A DNA stretch of 64,000 nucleotides from Streptomyces sp. NBC_01549 (GTDB lineage: Bacteria; Actinomycetota; Actinomycetes; Streptomycetales; Streptomycetaceae). The notes under the pieces are model-generated. The model was not told the origin of the DNA. It did not search any database and worked only from the letters and a program-made list of their open reading frames with translations. A program made the translations under genes and the position numbers. This document shows, in pieces, positions 34,206 through 45,330 of the stretch (its first letter is position 1; each line of letters starts with the position of its first letter). The stretch spans positions 1,922,001 through 1,986,000 of the forward strand of contig NZ_JAPEPW010000001.1 in NCBI RefSeq assembly GCF_026339955.1, in the 5' to 3' direction.

Positions 34206-36167
34206 TCACGCTCCCTTCTTCGTGGTCCGTGCGGTCGGCTGGGTCACCCGGTCGAGCATCAGGCCGAGACAGACGATCGCCGCGCCGGCCACAAGACCGG
34301 TCGCCAGGTCGCCCTGCGCGAGGCCGAACACGACGTCGTATCCGAGCGCGCCACCGCCGACCAGTCCGCCGATGATGACGACGGCGAGGACGAGCACGAC
34401 GCCCTGGTTCACGGCGAGGAGCAGCGACCGGCGGGCCAGCGGCAGCTGGACCTGACGCAGTTGCTGGGCGCCGGTGGCGCCGAGCGAGCGGGCCGCCTCC
34501 AGCGCGGCCGGGTCGACGGCGCGCAGGCCCTGGGTGGTGATGCGGACGACGGCGGGGAGCGCGTAGACGACCGCGGCGGCCACGGCGGGCGCGCGGCCTA
34601 CGCCGAACAGCGCCACCACCGGGATCAGGTAGACGAACTGCGGCATGGTCTGGAAGACGTCAAGCACCGGCCGCAGCAGCCGCTCGACGCGCTCGCTGCG
34701 CGCCGCCGCGATGCCGGTCGCGAAGCCGAGCACGAGGGTGACGGCGACCGCCGCGAGGACCTGTGACAGCGTGTCCAGGGACGGCTTCCACACACCGAGC
34801 ACCCCGATCGCGGCCATCGCGAGGACCGCGGTGAGGGCGGTGCGCCAGGTGCCGATCAGCCAGGCGAGGGCGGCGACGATCAGCAGGACCGACCACCAGG
34901 GCAGCCACTGGAGGCCGTCCCGGAGGGGGTCCAGGACCCAGGTGGTGAAGTGGCCCGCCCAGTCGGCGGTGCCGCCGATGTAGGGGACGCCGGAGTAGAG
35001 GTGGTTGGTCATCCAGTCGACGACGCGGTTCACGGGCTCGGCGATGTGGAGGGTCCAGGAGACGGGCCAGTCGAGCCGGCCGGTGAGGCGTCCGGCCAGC
35101 GCCACGACGAGGGCCGCGGCGGCGGCGTACACCCAGCGGCGCGGTGCCGTCGCCCCGGAGTCCGAGCCCAGGCGCTCCCCTGCCGCGCCCGTGACCCGGT
35201 CCAGGACGACCGCGAGCAGCACGATCGGGATACCCGCGGCAAGTGCGGCGCCCACGTCGACGGAGGCCAGGGCCTGGTAGACGCGGTCGCCGAGGCCGCC
35301 CGCGCCGATCACGGAGGCGATGACCGCCATGGACAGGGCCATCATGATCGTCTGGTTGAGGCCGAGGAGGAGTTCCTTGCGGGCCAGCGGGAGGCGGGCG
35401 GTCAGCAGGCGCTGGCGGGCGGTGGCGCCGAGCGAGGTGACGGCCTCCATCACCCCGGCGTCGGCGTCGCGCAGGCCGAGCGCGGTGAGACGGGCCATGG
35501 GCGGGGCGGCGTACACGACGGTGGCGAGGACGGCGGCGGGCACGCCGATGCCGAAGACGAGGACGACGGGCAGGAGGTACGCGAACGCCGGCAGCACCTG
35601 CATGGTGTCGAGGACGGGACGCAGCGCGCGATAGGTACGGTCGGACAGCCCGGCCGCGAGGCCGAGCAGCGTGCCCAGCAGGACGGACGCGAGGACGGCG
35701 ACCACCATGAGCGCGAGGGTCTGCATGGTCGGCACCCACATGCCGAGCAGTCCGCAGGCGAGGAACGCGGCGGCCGTGCCGAGCGCGAGCCGTACGCCCG
35801 CCGTGCGCCAGGCGACGAGTGCCGCGAGGGCCGTCACCCCGGCCCAGCCCGCCGCGAGCAGCACCACGTATACGGCGCGCACGGAGAGGACGACGGCGTT
35901 GCTGACGTACCCGAAGAAGTACAGGAACAGAGGGTGGCTGTCCCGGTTGTCGATGATCCACTCGCTGGCTCGGCCGAGGGGTGCGGAGAGGTCGACGGTC
36001 AGGGCGCCCGGCCAGGTGCCGCTCGCCCAGTGGGAGTCGAGGACCGGGACGATCACGGCTGCCGCGACGGCGAGCAGCAGCAGCTTGCCGACGGCCCGGT
36101 GTCTGCCGAGGTTCTTGAGCAGCGCGGCGACGCCGGAGTGACCGACGGTCGCGGTGACGGTGGCCAT
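34206..36167 (-). CDS. proW: Glycine betaine/proline ABC permease, two permease domains fused
   Basis: 653 residues, about double a normal ProW. Two binding-protein-dependent permease domains are visible, each with its EAA-type loop: EAVTSLGATARQRLLTARLPLARKELLLG in the first half (about 240-270) and EAARSLGATGAQQLRQVQLPLARRSLLLA in the second (about 555-585). The fusion supplies both membrane subunits in one chain. ATG at 36167 overlaps the proV stop as TGATG. Confidence 0.92.
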   Translation of the reverse strand: MATVTATVGHSGVAALLKNLGRHRAVGKLLLLAVAAAVIVPVLDSHWASGTWPGALTVDLSAPLGRASEWIIDNRDSHPLFLYFFGYVSNAVVLSVRAVYVVLLAAGWAGVTALAALVAWRTAGVRLALGTAAAFLACGLLGMWVPTMQTLALMVVAVLASVLLGTLLGLAAGLSDRTYRALRPVLDTMQVLPAFAYLLPVVLVFGIGVPAAVLATVVYAAPPMARLTALGLRDADAGVMEAVTSLGATARQRLLTARLPLARKELLLGLNQTIMMALSMAVIASVIGAGGLGDRVYQALASVDVGAALAAGIPIVLLAVVLDRVTGAAGERLGSDSGATAPRRWVYAAAAALVVALAGRLTGRLDWPVSWTLHIAEPVNRVVDWMTNHLYSGVPYIGGTADWAGHFTTWVLDPLRDGLQWLPWWSVLLIVAALAWLIGTWRTALTAVLAMAAIGVLGVWKPSLDTLSQVLAAVAVTLVLGFATGIAAARSERVERLLRPVLDVFQTMPQFVYLIPVVALFGVGRAPAVAAAVVYALPAVVRITTQGLRAVDPAALEAARSLGATGAQQLRQVQLPLARRSLLLAVNQGVVLVLAVVIIGGLVGGGALGYDVVFGLAQGDLATGLVAGAAIVCLGLMLDRVTQPTARTTKKGA

Positions 36168-37276
36168 CAGGCGGCCTCCCCACGGGGGCCGTCCGGCGCC
36201 CCGACGGCTGTCGTGTCCGCTCCGGCGGGTGTGTGCGCTCCGGCGGGTGTGTCCGCGCCGGCCACCACGCCGAGCAGCACCGCGGAGTCCACGACGCCGA
36301 CGCAGCGTCCCTGGTCCATCACGCGGGCGGGGTCGCCCGAGCGGGCCACCGCCTCGATGGCCTCGGAGACGGTCGCGTCGGGTGCGAGCGCCGGGCCCCG
36401 GCCGGCCTCCCCGGCGGACGCGGCCCGCATGGCCGTACGGACGGTCATGACCTGTTCACGCGGTACGTCCCGGACGAACTCGCGGACGTAGTCGTCGGCG
36501 GGCGAGCCGACGATCTCCTCAGGGGTGCCCAGTTGGACGACGCCGCCGTCGCGCATGAGCGCGATGCGGTCGCCAAGACGCAGCGCCTCGGTGAGGTCGT
36601 GCGTGATGAAGACCATCGTGCGGCCCTCGTCGCGGTGCAGCCGGATGACCTCTTCCTGCATGTCGCGCCGGATCAGCGGGTCGAGCGCGCTGAACGGCTC
36701 GTCGAAGAGCAGGACTTCGGGGTCGACGGCGAGCGCGCGGGCGAGCCCGACGCGCTGCTGCTGGCCACCGGACAGCTGGCCGGGCCTGCGCTGTTCCATG
36801 CCCTCCAGGCCGACCTTGGCGACGACCTCGGAGGCCTTCTCGCGGCGTTCCGCCTTGCCGACGCCCTGGATCTCCAGGCCGTACGCCACGTTGTCGAGCA
36901 CCGAGCGGTGCGGGAGCAGGCCGAAGTGCTGGAAGACCATCGCGGCGCGGTGGCGGCGCAGTTCCCGCAGCCGGTTGCGGTCCATGGCGCGTACGTCCTC
37001 GCCGTCGATGACGATCGCGCCCGCGGTCGGCTCGATCAGCCGGGTGAGGCAGCGGACCAGCGTGGACTTGCCGGAGCCGGACAGCCCCATGACGACGAAG
37101 ACCTCGCCCTTGCGGACGTCGAAGCTCACGTCCCGGACGGCGGCCGTACAGCCGGTGCGGGAGCGGAGTTCGGCGGGGGTGAGGGCGGCGAGTTCGGGAT
37201 CGGCGGGAACGCGCTCGGCCTTCGGTCCGAACACCTTCCACAGGCCGTCGACGGAGAAGACGGAATCAGTACCCAT
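36167..37276 (-). CDS. proV: Glycine betaine/proline ABC transporter ATP-binding protein
   Basis: 369 residues. Walker [10 protein letters not shown], signature LSGGQQQRV, Walker [13 protein letters not shown], followed by [17 protein letters not shown]. The C-terminal 110 residues hold a CBS-like region ([25 protein letters not shown]) of the kind that senses ionic strength in OpuA/ProV. The last 30 residues include an [11 protein letters not shown] repeat. Start ATG overlaps the stop of the upstream oxidase gene as TGATG. Confidence 0.92.
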   Translation of the reverse strand: MGTDSVFSVDGLWKVFGPKAERVPADPELAALTPAELRSRTGCTAAVRDVSFDVRKGEVFVVMGLSGSGKSTLVRCLTRLIEPTAGAIVIDGEDVRAMDRNRLRELRRHRAAMVFQHFGLLPHRSVLDNVAYGLEIQGVGKAERREKASEVVAKVGLEGMEQRRPGQLSGGQQQRVGLARALAVDPEVLLFDEPFSALDPLIRRDMQEEVIRLHRDEGRTMVFITHDLTEALRLGDRIALMRDGGVVQLGTPEEIVGSPADDYVREFVRDVPREQVMTVRTAMRAASAGEAGRGPALAPDATVSEAIEAVARSGDPARVMDQGRCVGVVDSAVLLGVVAGADTPAGAHTPAGADTTAVGAPDGPRGEAA

Positions 37277-38805
37277 CACGCACCGCCCCCGATCAGCTCG
37301 GCGCATTTCTCCCCGACCATGAGGACCCCGATCATCGGGTTCACGGCGGGCATCGTCGGGAAGACGGACGCGTCGGCGATCCGCAGACCGTCGAGGCCGC
37401 GCACCCTCAGCTCGGGGTCGACCACGGCCAGTTGATCGTCCGTGGCGCCCATACGGCAGGTGCCCGCCGGGTGGTACACGGTGTGCGCGACCTGACGGGC
37501 GTACGCGCTCAGCTCCTCGTCGTCGGTGACCTCGGGGCCGGGGCACACCTCGCGCTTGAGCCAGCCGGCGAGCGGTTCGGTGCGGGCGATGCGGCGCGCG
37601 ATGCGGATGCCGTCGACGAGGGTGCGGCCGTCGTAGTCGTCCTCGTCCGTGAAGTAGCGGAAGTCGAGGGCGGGCTTGACCGAGGGATCGGAGCTGGTCA
37701 GGTAGAGGCGGCCGCGGCTGCGCGGCTTGGGGATGTTGGGGGTCATGGAGACGCCGTGCGCCGGACGCTCGTAGCCCAGCCGCTCCGGGTTGTCCGTGAA
37801 CGGGATCTGGTAGAAGTGGAACATCAGGTCGGGGCCCGCGTGTTCGGGGTCCCGGCGCACGAACAGGCCCGCGTCGGAGTCCATCGCCGAGTTCTCCGGG
37901 ATCGGCCCGTCGGTCTCCCAGACGATCACCGACTCGGGGTGGTCGAGCAGGTTCTCGCCGACGCCGGGCAGGTCGAGGGCGACGGGTATGCCGAGCTCCT
38001 CCAGGTCACGGGCGGGCCCGATCCCGGAGTGCAGCAGCAGCCGCGGCGAGTCGACCGCGCCCGCGCACAGCAGGACCTCGCGCCGGGCCCGTACGAGGCT
38101 CTCCGTGCCGTCCTTGGCGCGGACGTGCACGCCCGTGGCGCGCGCCCCCTCCAGCTCCAGCCGGTACGCCCAGGTCTCCAGCAGCAGCGTGAGGTTGGGC
38201 CGTTCGTCCATCACCGGGTGCAGATACGCGACCGACGCGCTGGAGCGTTTGTTGTTCTCGGGGTGGTAGGCGAGGTCGAAGAAGCCGGTGCCCTCGTCGA
38301 AGGGCTTCTTGTTGAAGCCCTCGACGCGGGGCACCCCCAGCGCGGCCTGCGCGGCGGCGACGAAGTCGCGGGCGATGGCGTTGCGGTCCTTCTCGTCCAC
38401 CGGGACGATGTTGTTGAGGAGCCGCGCGAAGTACGCCTCCATCGGCACCGCGCCCCAGCCCTTGGCGCCCGCCGCCTCCCACTCGTCCCAGTCGGACGGC
38501 AGCGGCTTGAACGCGATCAGCGTGTTGTGCGACGAACAGCCACCGAGGACGCGGGCCCGGCTGTGCCGGATGTGCGAGTTGCCGCGCGGCTGCACGGTGG
38601 TCGGGTAGTCGTAGTCCAGCTCGCCGCCGAGCAGGCCCATCCAGCGGCGCAGGGTGAGGACGTCCTCGCGGCCGACGTCACTGGGGCCGCCCTCGATGAC
38701 GGCGACCGTGACGTCGGCGTTCTCGGTGAGACGGGAGGCGATGACGGATCCTGCGGTGCCGCCGCCGATGACGACGTAGTCGTACTCATGGGGGGTCTGG
38801 GACAT
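37276..38805 (-). CDS. betA: GMC choline oxidase/dehydrogenase
   Basis: 509-residue GMC oxidoreductase that would oxidise choline to betaine aldehyde (and perhaps on to betaine). FAD-binding [16 protein letters not shown], then [15 protein letters not shown]; the His in GGCSSHN corresponds to the residue that carries covalent FAD in Arthrobacter choline oxidase, a motif missing from E. coli BetA. Late blocks [13 protein letters not shown] and [17 protein letters not shown] hold the catalytic His and Asn. Between betB (56 bp upstream) and proV (1-bp overlap). Confidence 0.85.
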   Translation of the reverse strand: MSQTPHEYDYVVIGGGTAGSVIASRLTENADVTVAVIEGGPSDVGREDVLTLRRWMGLLGGELDYDYPTTVQPRGNSHIRHSRARVLGGCSSHNTLIAFKPLPSDWDEWEAAGAKGWGAVPMEAYFARLLNNIVPVDEKDRNAIARDFVAAAQAALGVPRVEGFNKKPFDEGTGFFDLAYHPENNKRSSASVAYLHPVMDERPNLTLLLETWAYRLELEGARATGVHVRAKDGTESLVRARREVLLCAGAVDSPRLLLHSGIGPARDLEELGIPVALDLPGVGENLLDHPESVIVWETDGPIPENSAMDSDAGLFVRRDPEHAGPDLMFHFYQIPFTDNPERLGYERPAHGVSMTPNIPKPRSRGRLYLTSSDPSVKPALDFRYFTDEDDYDGRTLVDGIRIARRIARTEPLAGWLKREVCPGPEVTDDEELSAYARQVAHTVYHPAGTCRMGATDDQLAVVDPELRVRGLDGLRIADASVFPTMPAVNPMIGVLMVGEKCAELIGGGA

Positions 38806-38861
38806 GGGGGTGCTACTCCAGGGTGTCGAAGGAGGGTGGGTCAGCCCGCCAACCAGGTGGG

Positions 38862-40394
38862 TCAGCCCGCGAACCAGCGGACCGGCTTCGGCGCCAGGTT
38901 CTGGTAGACGTGCTTGCTCTCGCGGTACTCGGCGAGGCCCGCCGGGCCCAGTTCGCGCCCCACGCCGCTCTTCCCGAAGCCGCCCCACTCCGCCTGCGGG
39001 AGATAGGGATGGAAGTCGTTGATCCAGACGGTGCCGTGCCGCAGCCGGCCGGCGACGCGGCGGGCGCGGCCCGCGTCGGTGGTCCAGACGGCGCCCGCGA
39101 GCCCGTACTCGGTGTCGTTGGCGAGCGCGACGGCCTCGTCCTCCGTGCGGAAGGTCTCCACGGTCAGTACGGGCCCGAAGACCTCCTCGCGGACCACCTT
39201 CATCTCCCGGTGGCACTGGTCGAGCACGGTCGGCTCGTAGAAGTACCCGGTGGCGGGCCGTTCGGCGGACGGCTCGGGGCGTCGGCCGCCCGCGCGCAGC
39301 ACCGCGCCCTCCGCGAGCGCGGAGGCGACGTACGCCTCGGTCTTCTCGCGCTGCCCCGCCGACACGAGGGGGCCGCACTCGACGCCGTCCTCGGTGCCGC
39401 GGCCGAGCCTGATCCCGCTCGCCCTGCGGGCGAGTTCGGCGACGAAGCGCTCGCGCACGGACTCCTCGACGATGAGCCGCGATCCGGCCGAGCAGACCTG
39501 GCCGCTGTGGATGAAGGCGGCGTTGAGGGCCTGGTCGACGGCGGTGTCGAAGTCATCGTCCGTGGCGCAGGCGTCGGCGAAGACGACGTTGGGGTTCTTG
39601 CCGCCGAGTTCCAGGGCGACCTTCTTGACGCTCTCCGCGGCGGCCCGCGCCACCTTCGTACCGCTGACCAGGCCGCCGGTGAAGGAGACGAGGTCGACGT
39701 CGGGGTGCTCGGCGAGGCGGGCGCCCACCGTGTGCCCCGGGCCGGTCACCAGGTTGGCCGCCCCGGCGGGAAGTCCGGCCTCGGCGAGCAGCCGTATCAG
39801 CGCGATCGTCGTCAGCGGGGTGATCTCGCTCGGCTTGACCACGAAGGTGTTCCCGGCGGCGAGGGCGGGCGCGATCTTCCAACTGGCCTGCAGAAGTGGA
39901 TAGTTCCAGGGGGTGATCAGCGCGCAGACACCGACGGGCTCGTGCACGACGACGCTGTGGATGTCGTCGGACCCGGCGTCGACGACCCTCCCGCCACCCT
40001 CCCCGACGACGAGGTCGGCGAAGTACCGGAAGGCGTCCGCGACACAGTCGATGTCGACCCGTCCCTCTTCGAGGGTCTTGCCCGCGTCGCGGCTCTCCAG
40101 GAGTCCCAGCTCCTCGCGGTCGCGGACGAGGAGGTCGGCGACGCGGCGCAGCAGCGCGGCGCGCTCGGCGACGGGGGTGCGGGGCCACTCCCCCGTGTCG
40201 AAGGCAAGGCGGGCGGCGGCGACGGCCGCGTCCGCGTCGCGCCCGTCACCCTCCGCGACCACGGCGAACGGCTTGGCATCCGCGGGATCGAGAATCTCGC
40301 GGGTGGCACGGGAGACGGCCTCCCGCCACTCTCCGCCCGCGTGAATGGTCTGTTGTTCCTGCTGCTGAGCCTGGTGCGCCTGGTGTCCGGCCAT
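38862..40394 (-). CDS. betB: Betaine-aldehyde dehydrogenase
   Basis: 510-residue NAD(P)-dependent aldehyde dehydrogenase. PWNYPLLQASWKIAPALAAGNT, catalytic Glu in VALELGGKNPNVVF, catalytic Cys in HSGQVCSAGSR, and the end block WGGFGKSGVGRELG typical of BADH. First gene of the leftward betaine operon; the choline-oxidising and transport genes follow. The N-terminus is a Gln-rich tag of about 15 residues (HQAHQAQQQEQQ), seemingly a lineage extension. Confidence 0.92.
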   Translation of the reverse strand: MAGHQAHQAQQQEQQTIHAGGEWREAVSRATREILDPADAKPFAVVAEGDGRDADAAVAAARLAFDTGEWPRTPVAERAALLRRVADLLVRDREELGLLESRDAGKTLEEGRVDIDCVADAFRYFADLVVGEGGGRVVDAGSDDIHSVVVHEPVGVCALITPWNYPLLQASWKIAPALAAGNTFVVKPSEITPLTTIALIRLLAEAGLPAGAANLVTGPGHTVGARLAEHPDVDLVSFTGGLVSGTKVARAAAESVKKVALELGGKNPNVVFADACATDDDFDTAVDQALNAAFIHSGQVCSAGSRLIVEESVRERFVAELARRASGIRLGRGTEDGVECGPLVSAGQREKTEAYVASALAEGAVLRAGGRRPEPSAERPATGYFYEPTVLDQCHREMKVVREEVFGPVLTVETFRTEDEAVALANDTEYGLAGAVWTTDAGRARRVAGRLRHGTVWINDFHPYLPQAEWGGFGKSGVGRELGPAGLAEYRESKHVYQNLAPKPVRWFAG

Positions 40395-40669
40395 GGTCGG
40401 TGTTGCCTTCCGTTCCTGTTCCGTGCCCCTGAGTGCCCGCGCGTCACACGCGTGTCACTCTCGGGGACCGGGAGCGCCTGCCCCTCACCCCGGAATGCAT
40501 GCACGACCAGTGACCCAAAGTGCGCGGCGTCACTGAAAAAACGGAAGAAATGCACCGAAAACGGTGAAAACGGCAAAGCGTACGCCGAGAGTGATCGGCA
40601 CCCCGGAGGTGACGGAACTCGTCGGCTCCTCGCGGAGCACAACGCGGAAGGCCCTGCAGCTCAACACAC
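40395..40669. promoter_or_regulatory. Upstream region of the betaine operon
   Basis: 275 bp without a gene, with an A-rich, less GC-rich patch near 40530-40580. It must contain the betB promoter; I cannot name a specific operator. Confidence 0.4.
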
Positions 40670-41602
40670 CTAGGTGCCGCTCGCGCAGTTCGTGTCGGTG
40701 GGGCAGAAGGAGTTCAGGGCCGTGGCGAGCGGGCCGGTCATGTCCACGCCCTCGGGGCCGCTCGCGTTGATCGCGTAGAGCGTGCCGTCGGCGGCCCGGA
40801 AACGGTGGTCGACCACGTGCGTGGCGCCCTTCTGCGGGCTGTCGTAGCGGTAGGTGACCTGCGTCCAGTCGAAGCCGCTCTGCCGCTCGATGAGCCGGTA
40901 CCCCGGGAGCTTCTGCGAGATCTCCTCGGCCTGGGACGACGACTCGGCCAGGGAGCTCTCCTTGACCTCGAACAGCATGAGCCGGCTGCTGCCGCCGGGG
41001 GCCGTGTACGTGACGACCGGCGCCAGCTTGCCCTGGACCTCCTCGCGCACCCAGCCGTCCGGCACGTCCACCGTGTAGCCGACCGGATCCACCGACCTGC
41101 TGTAGCCGGGCGACGGGTCCGGGGTGGTGGGCCCCGTCGCCGGGTCGCTGGACTCGCCCGGCCCGGCGTAGGTGTCCGGGCTCCCGGAGGTGTACCCAGT
41201 GTCAGAGGAAGGAACGCTCTGGGTGGCCGTGACCGTCACCGCCGGGCCCGTCGGGTCAGCGCCGGCGTGCCCGGACGAGTCGTCCCTGGTCAGCGCCCAC
41301 ACCGCGCCTCCGACACCGCCCGCGAGGACGGCGACGGCCACGATCACCAGCAGCAGCCGACGCGAGTCCGTGGGGCCCGGGGTCCGGCCGCCGCCGGGAG
41401 TCCCGCCGGGCCCGGACCACGACGGTGGCGGCAGCGGCGTCTCGGGCGGGCGCGGCGGCCCCGCCTGGGTCGTCGCCGACGCCCACCACTGCTGCTCCGC
41501 GTCCGGCGGCGCCCCGCCACCGCCGGCCCCGCTTCCGCCCTGTCCGCCGGCACCGTCGTCGTCGACCCACCGCTGGCGGTCCGCGTCCCACCGTTGCGCC
41601 AC
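40670..41602 (-). CDS. Membrane-anchored hypothetical protein with Pro/Gly-rich N-terminus
   Basis: 310 residues. Residues 1-80 are Gly/Pro/Gln-rich and probably cytoplasmic (MAQRWDADRQRWVDDD), one transmembrane helix follows (LLLVIVAVAVLAGGVGGAVWAL), then a Ser/Thr/Pro linker and an extracellular domain of about 130 residues (VGYTVDVPDGWVREE ... THVVDHRFRAADGTLYAINASG) with two Cys near the end. The outer domain resembles the sensor-like domains of actinobacterial LpqN-type or kinase-attached proteins. Function unknown. Confidence 0.75.
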   Translation of the reverse strand: MAQRWDADRQRWVDDDGAGGQGGSGAGGGGAPPDAEQQWWASATTQAGPPRPPETPLPPPSWSGPGGTPGGGRTPGPTDSRRLLLVIVAVAVLAGGVGGAVWALTRDDSSGHAGADPTGPAVTVTATQSVPSSDTGYTSGSPDTYAGPGESSDPATGPTTPDPSPGYSRSVDPVGYTVDVPDGWVREEVQGKLAPVVTYTAPGGSSRLMLFEVKESSLAESSSQAEEISQKLPGYRLIERQSGFDWTQVTYRYDSPQKGATHVVDHRFRAADGTLYAINASGPEGVDMTGPLATALNSFCPTDTNCASGT

Positions 41603-41642
41603 CTCGTCACCCCGTTCCCACTCGACCGATCCCGCGCCGCCG

Positions 41643-42005
41643 CTATCCGGCCAGCTGCGCGATCACCTGCACCACGGCCGCCGTCGACGCCAGCCCCGCC
41701 ACGGCCGCGGCGGCGGTCTCCAGGCGCATCCGCAGCCGGCCGAGCCGCGCCGGGTCCGCCTGGCCCGTTCTCTCGATCTCTCCCTGCACCACGGCCAGTT
41801 CGCCGTCGAGGCCGGTCGTGTCGTCGGTCTCCGTGAGCAGCCGCAGATGATCGCGCAACGTGCGGACGGCCTCCAGGAGCGCCTCGGTCGTCTCGTCGGC
41901 GGCGGCCGCGGGCGGCGCCTCGTGATAGTTCGCGGTGCCGTGGTCGCCGAAGTTCACCGCACTGCGCGTGATCCGGTCGACCCGCCCGCCCGAGCCCTCA
42001 GTCAT
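41643..42005 (-). CDS. Small helical protein, possibly DUF5955
   Basis: 120 residues. Begins with RITRSAVNFGDHGTANYHE, then a predicted helical bundle (LLEAVRTLRDHLRLL ... RLRMRLETAAAAVAGLAS). The opening motif closely mirrors the last residues of the upstream gene product (RISKSAVSMGSGGASYNEG). It overlaps that gene by 8 bp (ATGACTGA). The function is unknown; the DUF name is from memory. Confidence 0.65.
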   Translation of the reverse strand: MTEGSGGRVDRITRSAVNFGDHGTANYHEAPPAAAADETTEALLEAVRTLRDHLRLLTETDDTTGLDGELAVVQGEIERTGQADPARLGRLRMRLETAAAAVAGLASTAAVVQVIAQLAG

Positions 42006-43716
42006 CTCTGCTCCCCTCGTTGTACGACGCGCCCCCGCTGCCCATGGACACGGCGCTCTTGCTGATCCGGCCCACCGCGGTGCCGCCGCTCATCTGACCG
42101 ATGAACTGGCCGCCCGCGGCCACGTTGAAGATGTTCTGCTCGAAGCTGCCCGTCTCGCAGCCGCTGCGCCGCAGCGCCTCGCGCACCCCGCTCGCGATGC
42201 GGTCCTCGACCGTCTTGATGTAACGGCTGACGTCCATCTCCTGGAACAGCGACAGCCGGTCGGTGCTGCCCATCTCCCGCACGGACACCAACGGGGCGTC
42301 CGGCGGGGCCTGTTCGGGCCTGGCCAGCCAGGTGCGCAGGCACTGGACGAGGGTGCGCACCATGGAGAACCCCGCCAGCACGCCCGTCGCCGGGGCGGAC
42401 AGCACCGTGCGCAGCACCTCGCGCGCCGTCGCGCCCTCCTCGGAGGCCGCGATGAAGTCCACGCGCCGGTACTCCTCGAAGATCGGCCCCAGCACGTGCG
42501 GTACGACCTCCAGGACCAGCATCCCGCCCTGCGTGTGGACGCGGACCAGTACCGAGACCACCACCTGCTCGTCCCAGGCGCCGACCCTGATGCGCAGGAA
42601 GTGACGGCGCGCCTCGCCGCCCTCGTCGACCGCCCCGTCCAGGTGCAGCCGGGCCGACGCCGGCTCGTACACACCCTGGTGCCGCCCCACGCCGTACGGC
42701 AGGTAGACGAACTCCTCCACCTCCAGGTCCTTGAGCCGGTCCCGGCTGGTGCGCGCGGCGGACTCCCGCAGCGCCTCCAGCTTCGGTACGACCAGGTCGA
42801 GGATCTGCCGGTTCGTCAACTGCACCGGAGCGCGGTGCCCGTTCGCCGAACCGTCGCCGGTCTGCTCGGGCAGCTTGCCGTTCAGGCCGTCGAACGGCTT
42901 CTTGGCGGGGGTGATCTCCATCGCGAACGACCAGGGCTCGTACGGCTTTCCCGCGCCGACGAACGGCCGGTGGGCGTCGTAGAGCGCCACGGACGCGTGC
43001 TGCTCCCAGGTGACGGCCCGCGCGACCCGGAGCTGACGCTCACTGCCCATGGGCAGTGCCACGGCCGTACGGGCGAAGGCGTCCCGGGAGAGTTCGACGC
43101 TCATGACCGCGGCCACCTGGGAGCGGTGGGCGCCGATCACGAAGGTGAGCAGAAGCGGGAAGATCACCAGAAAGGGGTCGTGCAGCAACTGGGTGAAGGC
43201 GTACACCCAGTAGCCGATCTCCGCGGCCCGCGCCATGAAGGTGAGCCCCCAGGCGGTCGCCCTGCGCGGCAGACGCAGCCGGGCGGACTCGTCCCGGCTC
43301 GCGGCGTACATGCTCGTGCCCCACCCGGACGCGGCCCGCGCGGACCACAGCAGAAAGCAGACGGCGGCGTAGAAGAACACCGCTACGGCGCCGAACAGGC
43401 CCGCGAAGCCCTGAACCCCGGAGTCCGTGACGCTGGTGGCCGAGACGCTGGTGGCCGCCCGGACCATCTCCACCAGGAAGAACACGATCCAGATGGCCAG
43501 CAGCCCGAGCCCGGTCAGGGCCTCCCTGCGGCGCGCCCGCAGCGCGTGCGCGAGCACGGCCACCACGTCGACACCAAGGGACGGTGCCGCGGGTCGCTCC
43601 TCGTGCCCTATGAGTTCGTCGATGACCCGCGCCCGGAACACGGTGTCCAGATGCACTCCGGCACACAACAGCCGTGTCGCCTCGCTGTGCGCGTACCGTC
43701 TCTCCGATTCCGTCAC
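41998..43716 (-). CDS. Polytopic membrane hypothetical protein
   Basis: 572 residues. Four hydrophobic segments lie in the first 200 residues (LGLLAIWIVFFLVEM, FGAVAVFFYAAVCFLLW, LTFMARAAEIGYWVYAF, FLVIFPLLLTFVIGA). A large soluble part follows (FVYLPYGVGRHQGVYEP, HFLRIRVGAWDEQVVVSVLVRVHTQG) and another hydrophobic patch near 450. The C-terminus has a Gly-rich motif repeated at the start of the next gene. GTG at 43716 is used; the longer frame to 43851 is Arg-rich and lacks an RBS. No known domain recognised. Confidence 0.7.
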   Translation of the reverse strand: MTESERRYAHSEATRLLCAGVHLDTVFRARVIDELIGHEERPAAPSLGVDVVAVLAHALRARRREALTGLGLLAIWIVFFLVEMVRAATSVSATSVTDSGVQGFAGLFGAVAVFFYAAVCFLLWSARAASGWGTSMYAASRDESARLRLPRRATAWGLTFMARAAEIGYWVYAFTQLLHDPFLVIFPLLLTFVIGAHRSQVAAVMSVELSRDAFARTAVALPMGSERQLRVARAVTWEQHASVALYDAHRPFVGAGKPYEPWSFAMEITPAKKPFDGLNGKLPEQTGDGSANGHRAPVQLTNRQILDLVVPKLEALRESAARTSRDRLKDLEVEEFVYLPYGVGRHQGVYEPASARLHLDGAVDEGGEARRHFLRIRVGAWDEQVVVSVLVRVHTQGGMLVLEVVPHVLGPIFEEYRRVDFIAASEEGATAREVLRTVLSAPATGVLAGFSMVRTLVQCLRTWLARPEQAPPDAPLVSVREMGSTDRLSLFQEMDVSRYIKTVEDRIASGVREALRRSGCETGSFEQNIFNVAAGGQFIGQMSGGTAVGRISKSAVSMGSGGASYNEGSRDD

Positions 43717-43860
43717 TGGGACCACCCCCGTGTGTCTCCCCCGGCCGCGCCCCAGCTCTCTTGAGCAGCCCTGCGCTCCCCTGGCGGACCGTACGTCACG
43801 ACGATAGCGAGAGTTACTCCCCGTGCGCCCCCGCATACAGCGAGAAAGCACCTACGTTCG

Positions 43861-43881
43861 ATGCGTACTTTCTGTACGCAT
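43861..43881. promoter_or_regulatory. Palindrome ATGCGTAC-n5-GTACGCAT
   Basis: Perfect 8-bp arms with a 5-bp spacer, about 145 bp upstream of the membrane protein gene on the minus strand and just beyond the mdh terminator. It has operator-like symmetry. Confidence 0.45.
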
Positions 43882-43884
43882 GCG

Positions 43885-43920
43885 TCGGCCCCGCCCGGGA
43901 CACATCCCGGACGGGGCCGA
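43885..43920 (-). terminator. mdh terminator
   Basis: GC-rich inverted repeat 43885-43900 / 43905-43920 with one mismatch and a CACA loop, 50 bp after the mdh stop. Confidence 0.7.
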
Positions 43921-43969
43921 TGAGTTGCAAGTGACTCAGGTGAGTCGGATACGCCAGATCCGATCCGGA

Positions 43970-45330
<1,361 letters not shown>

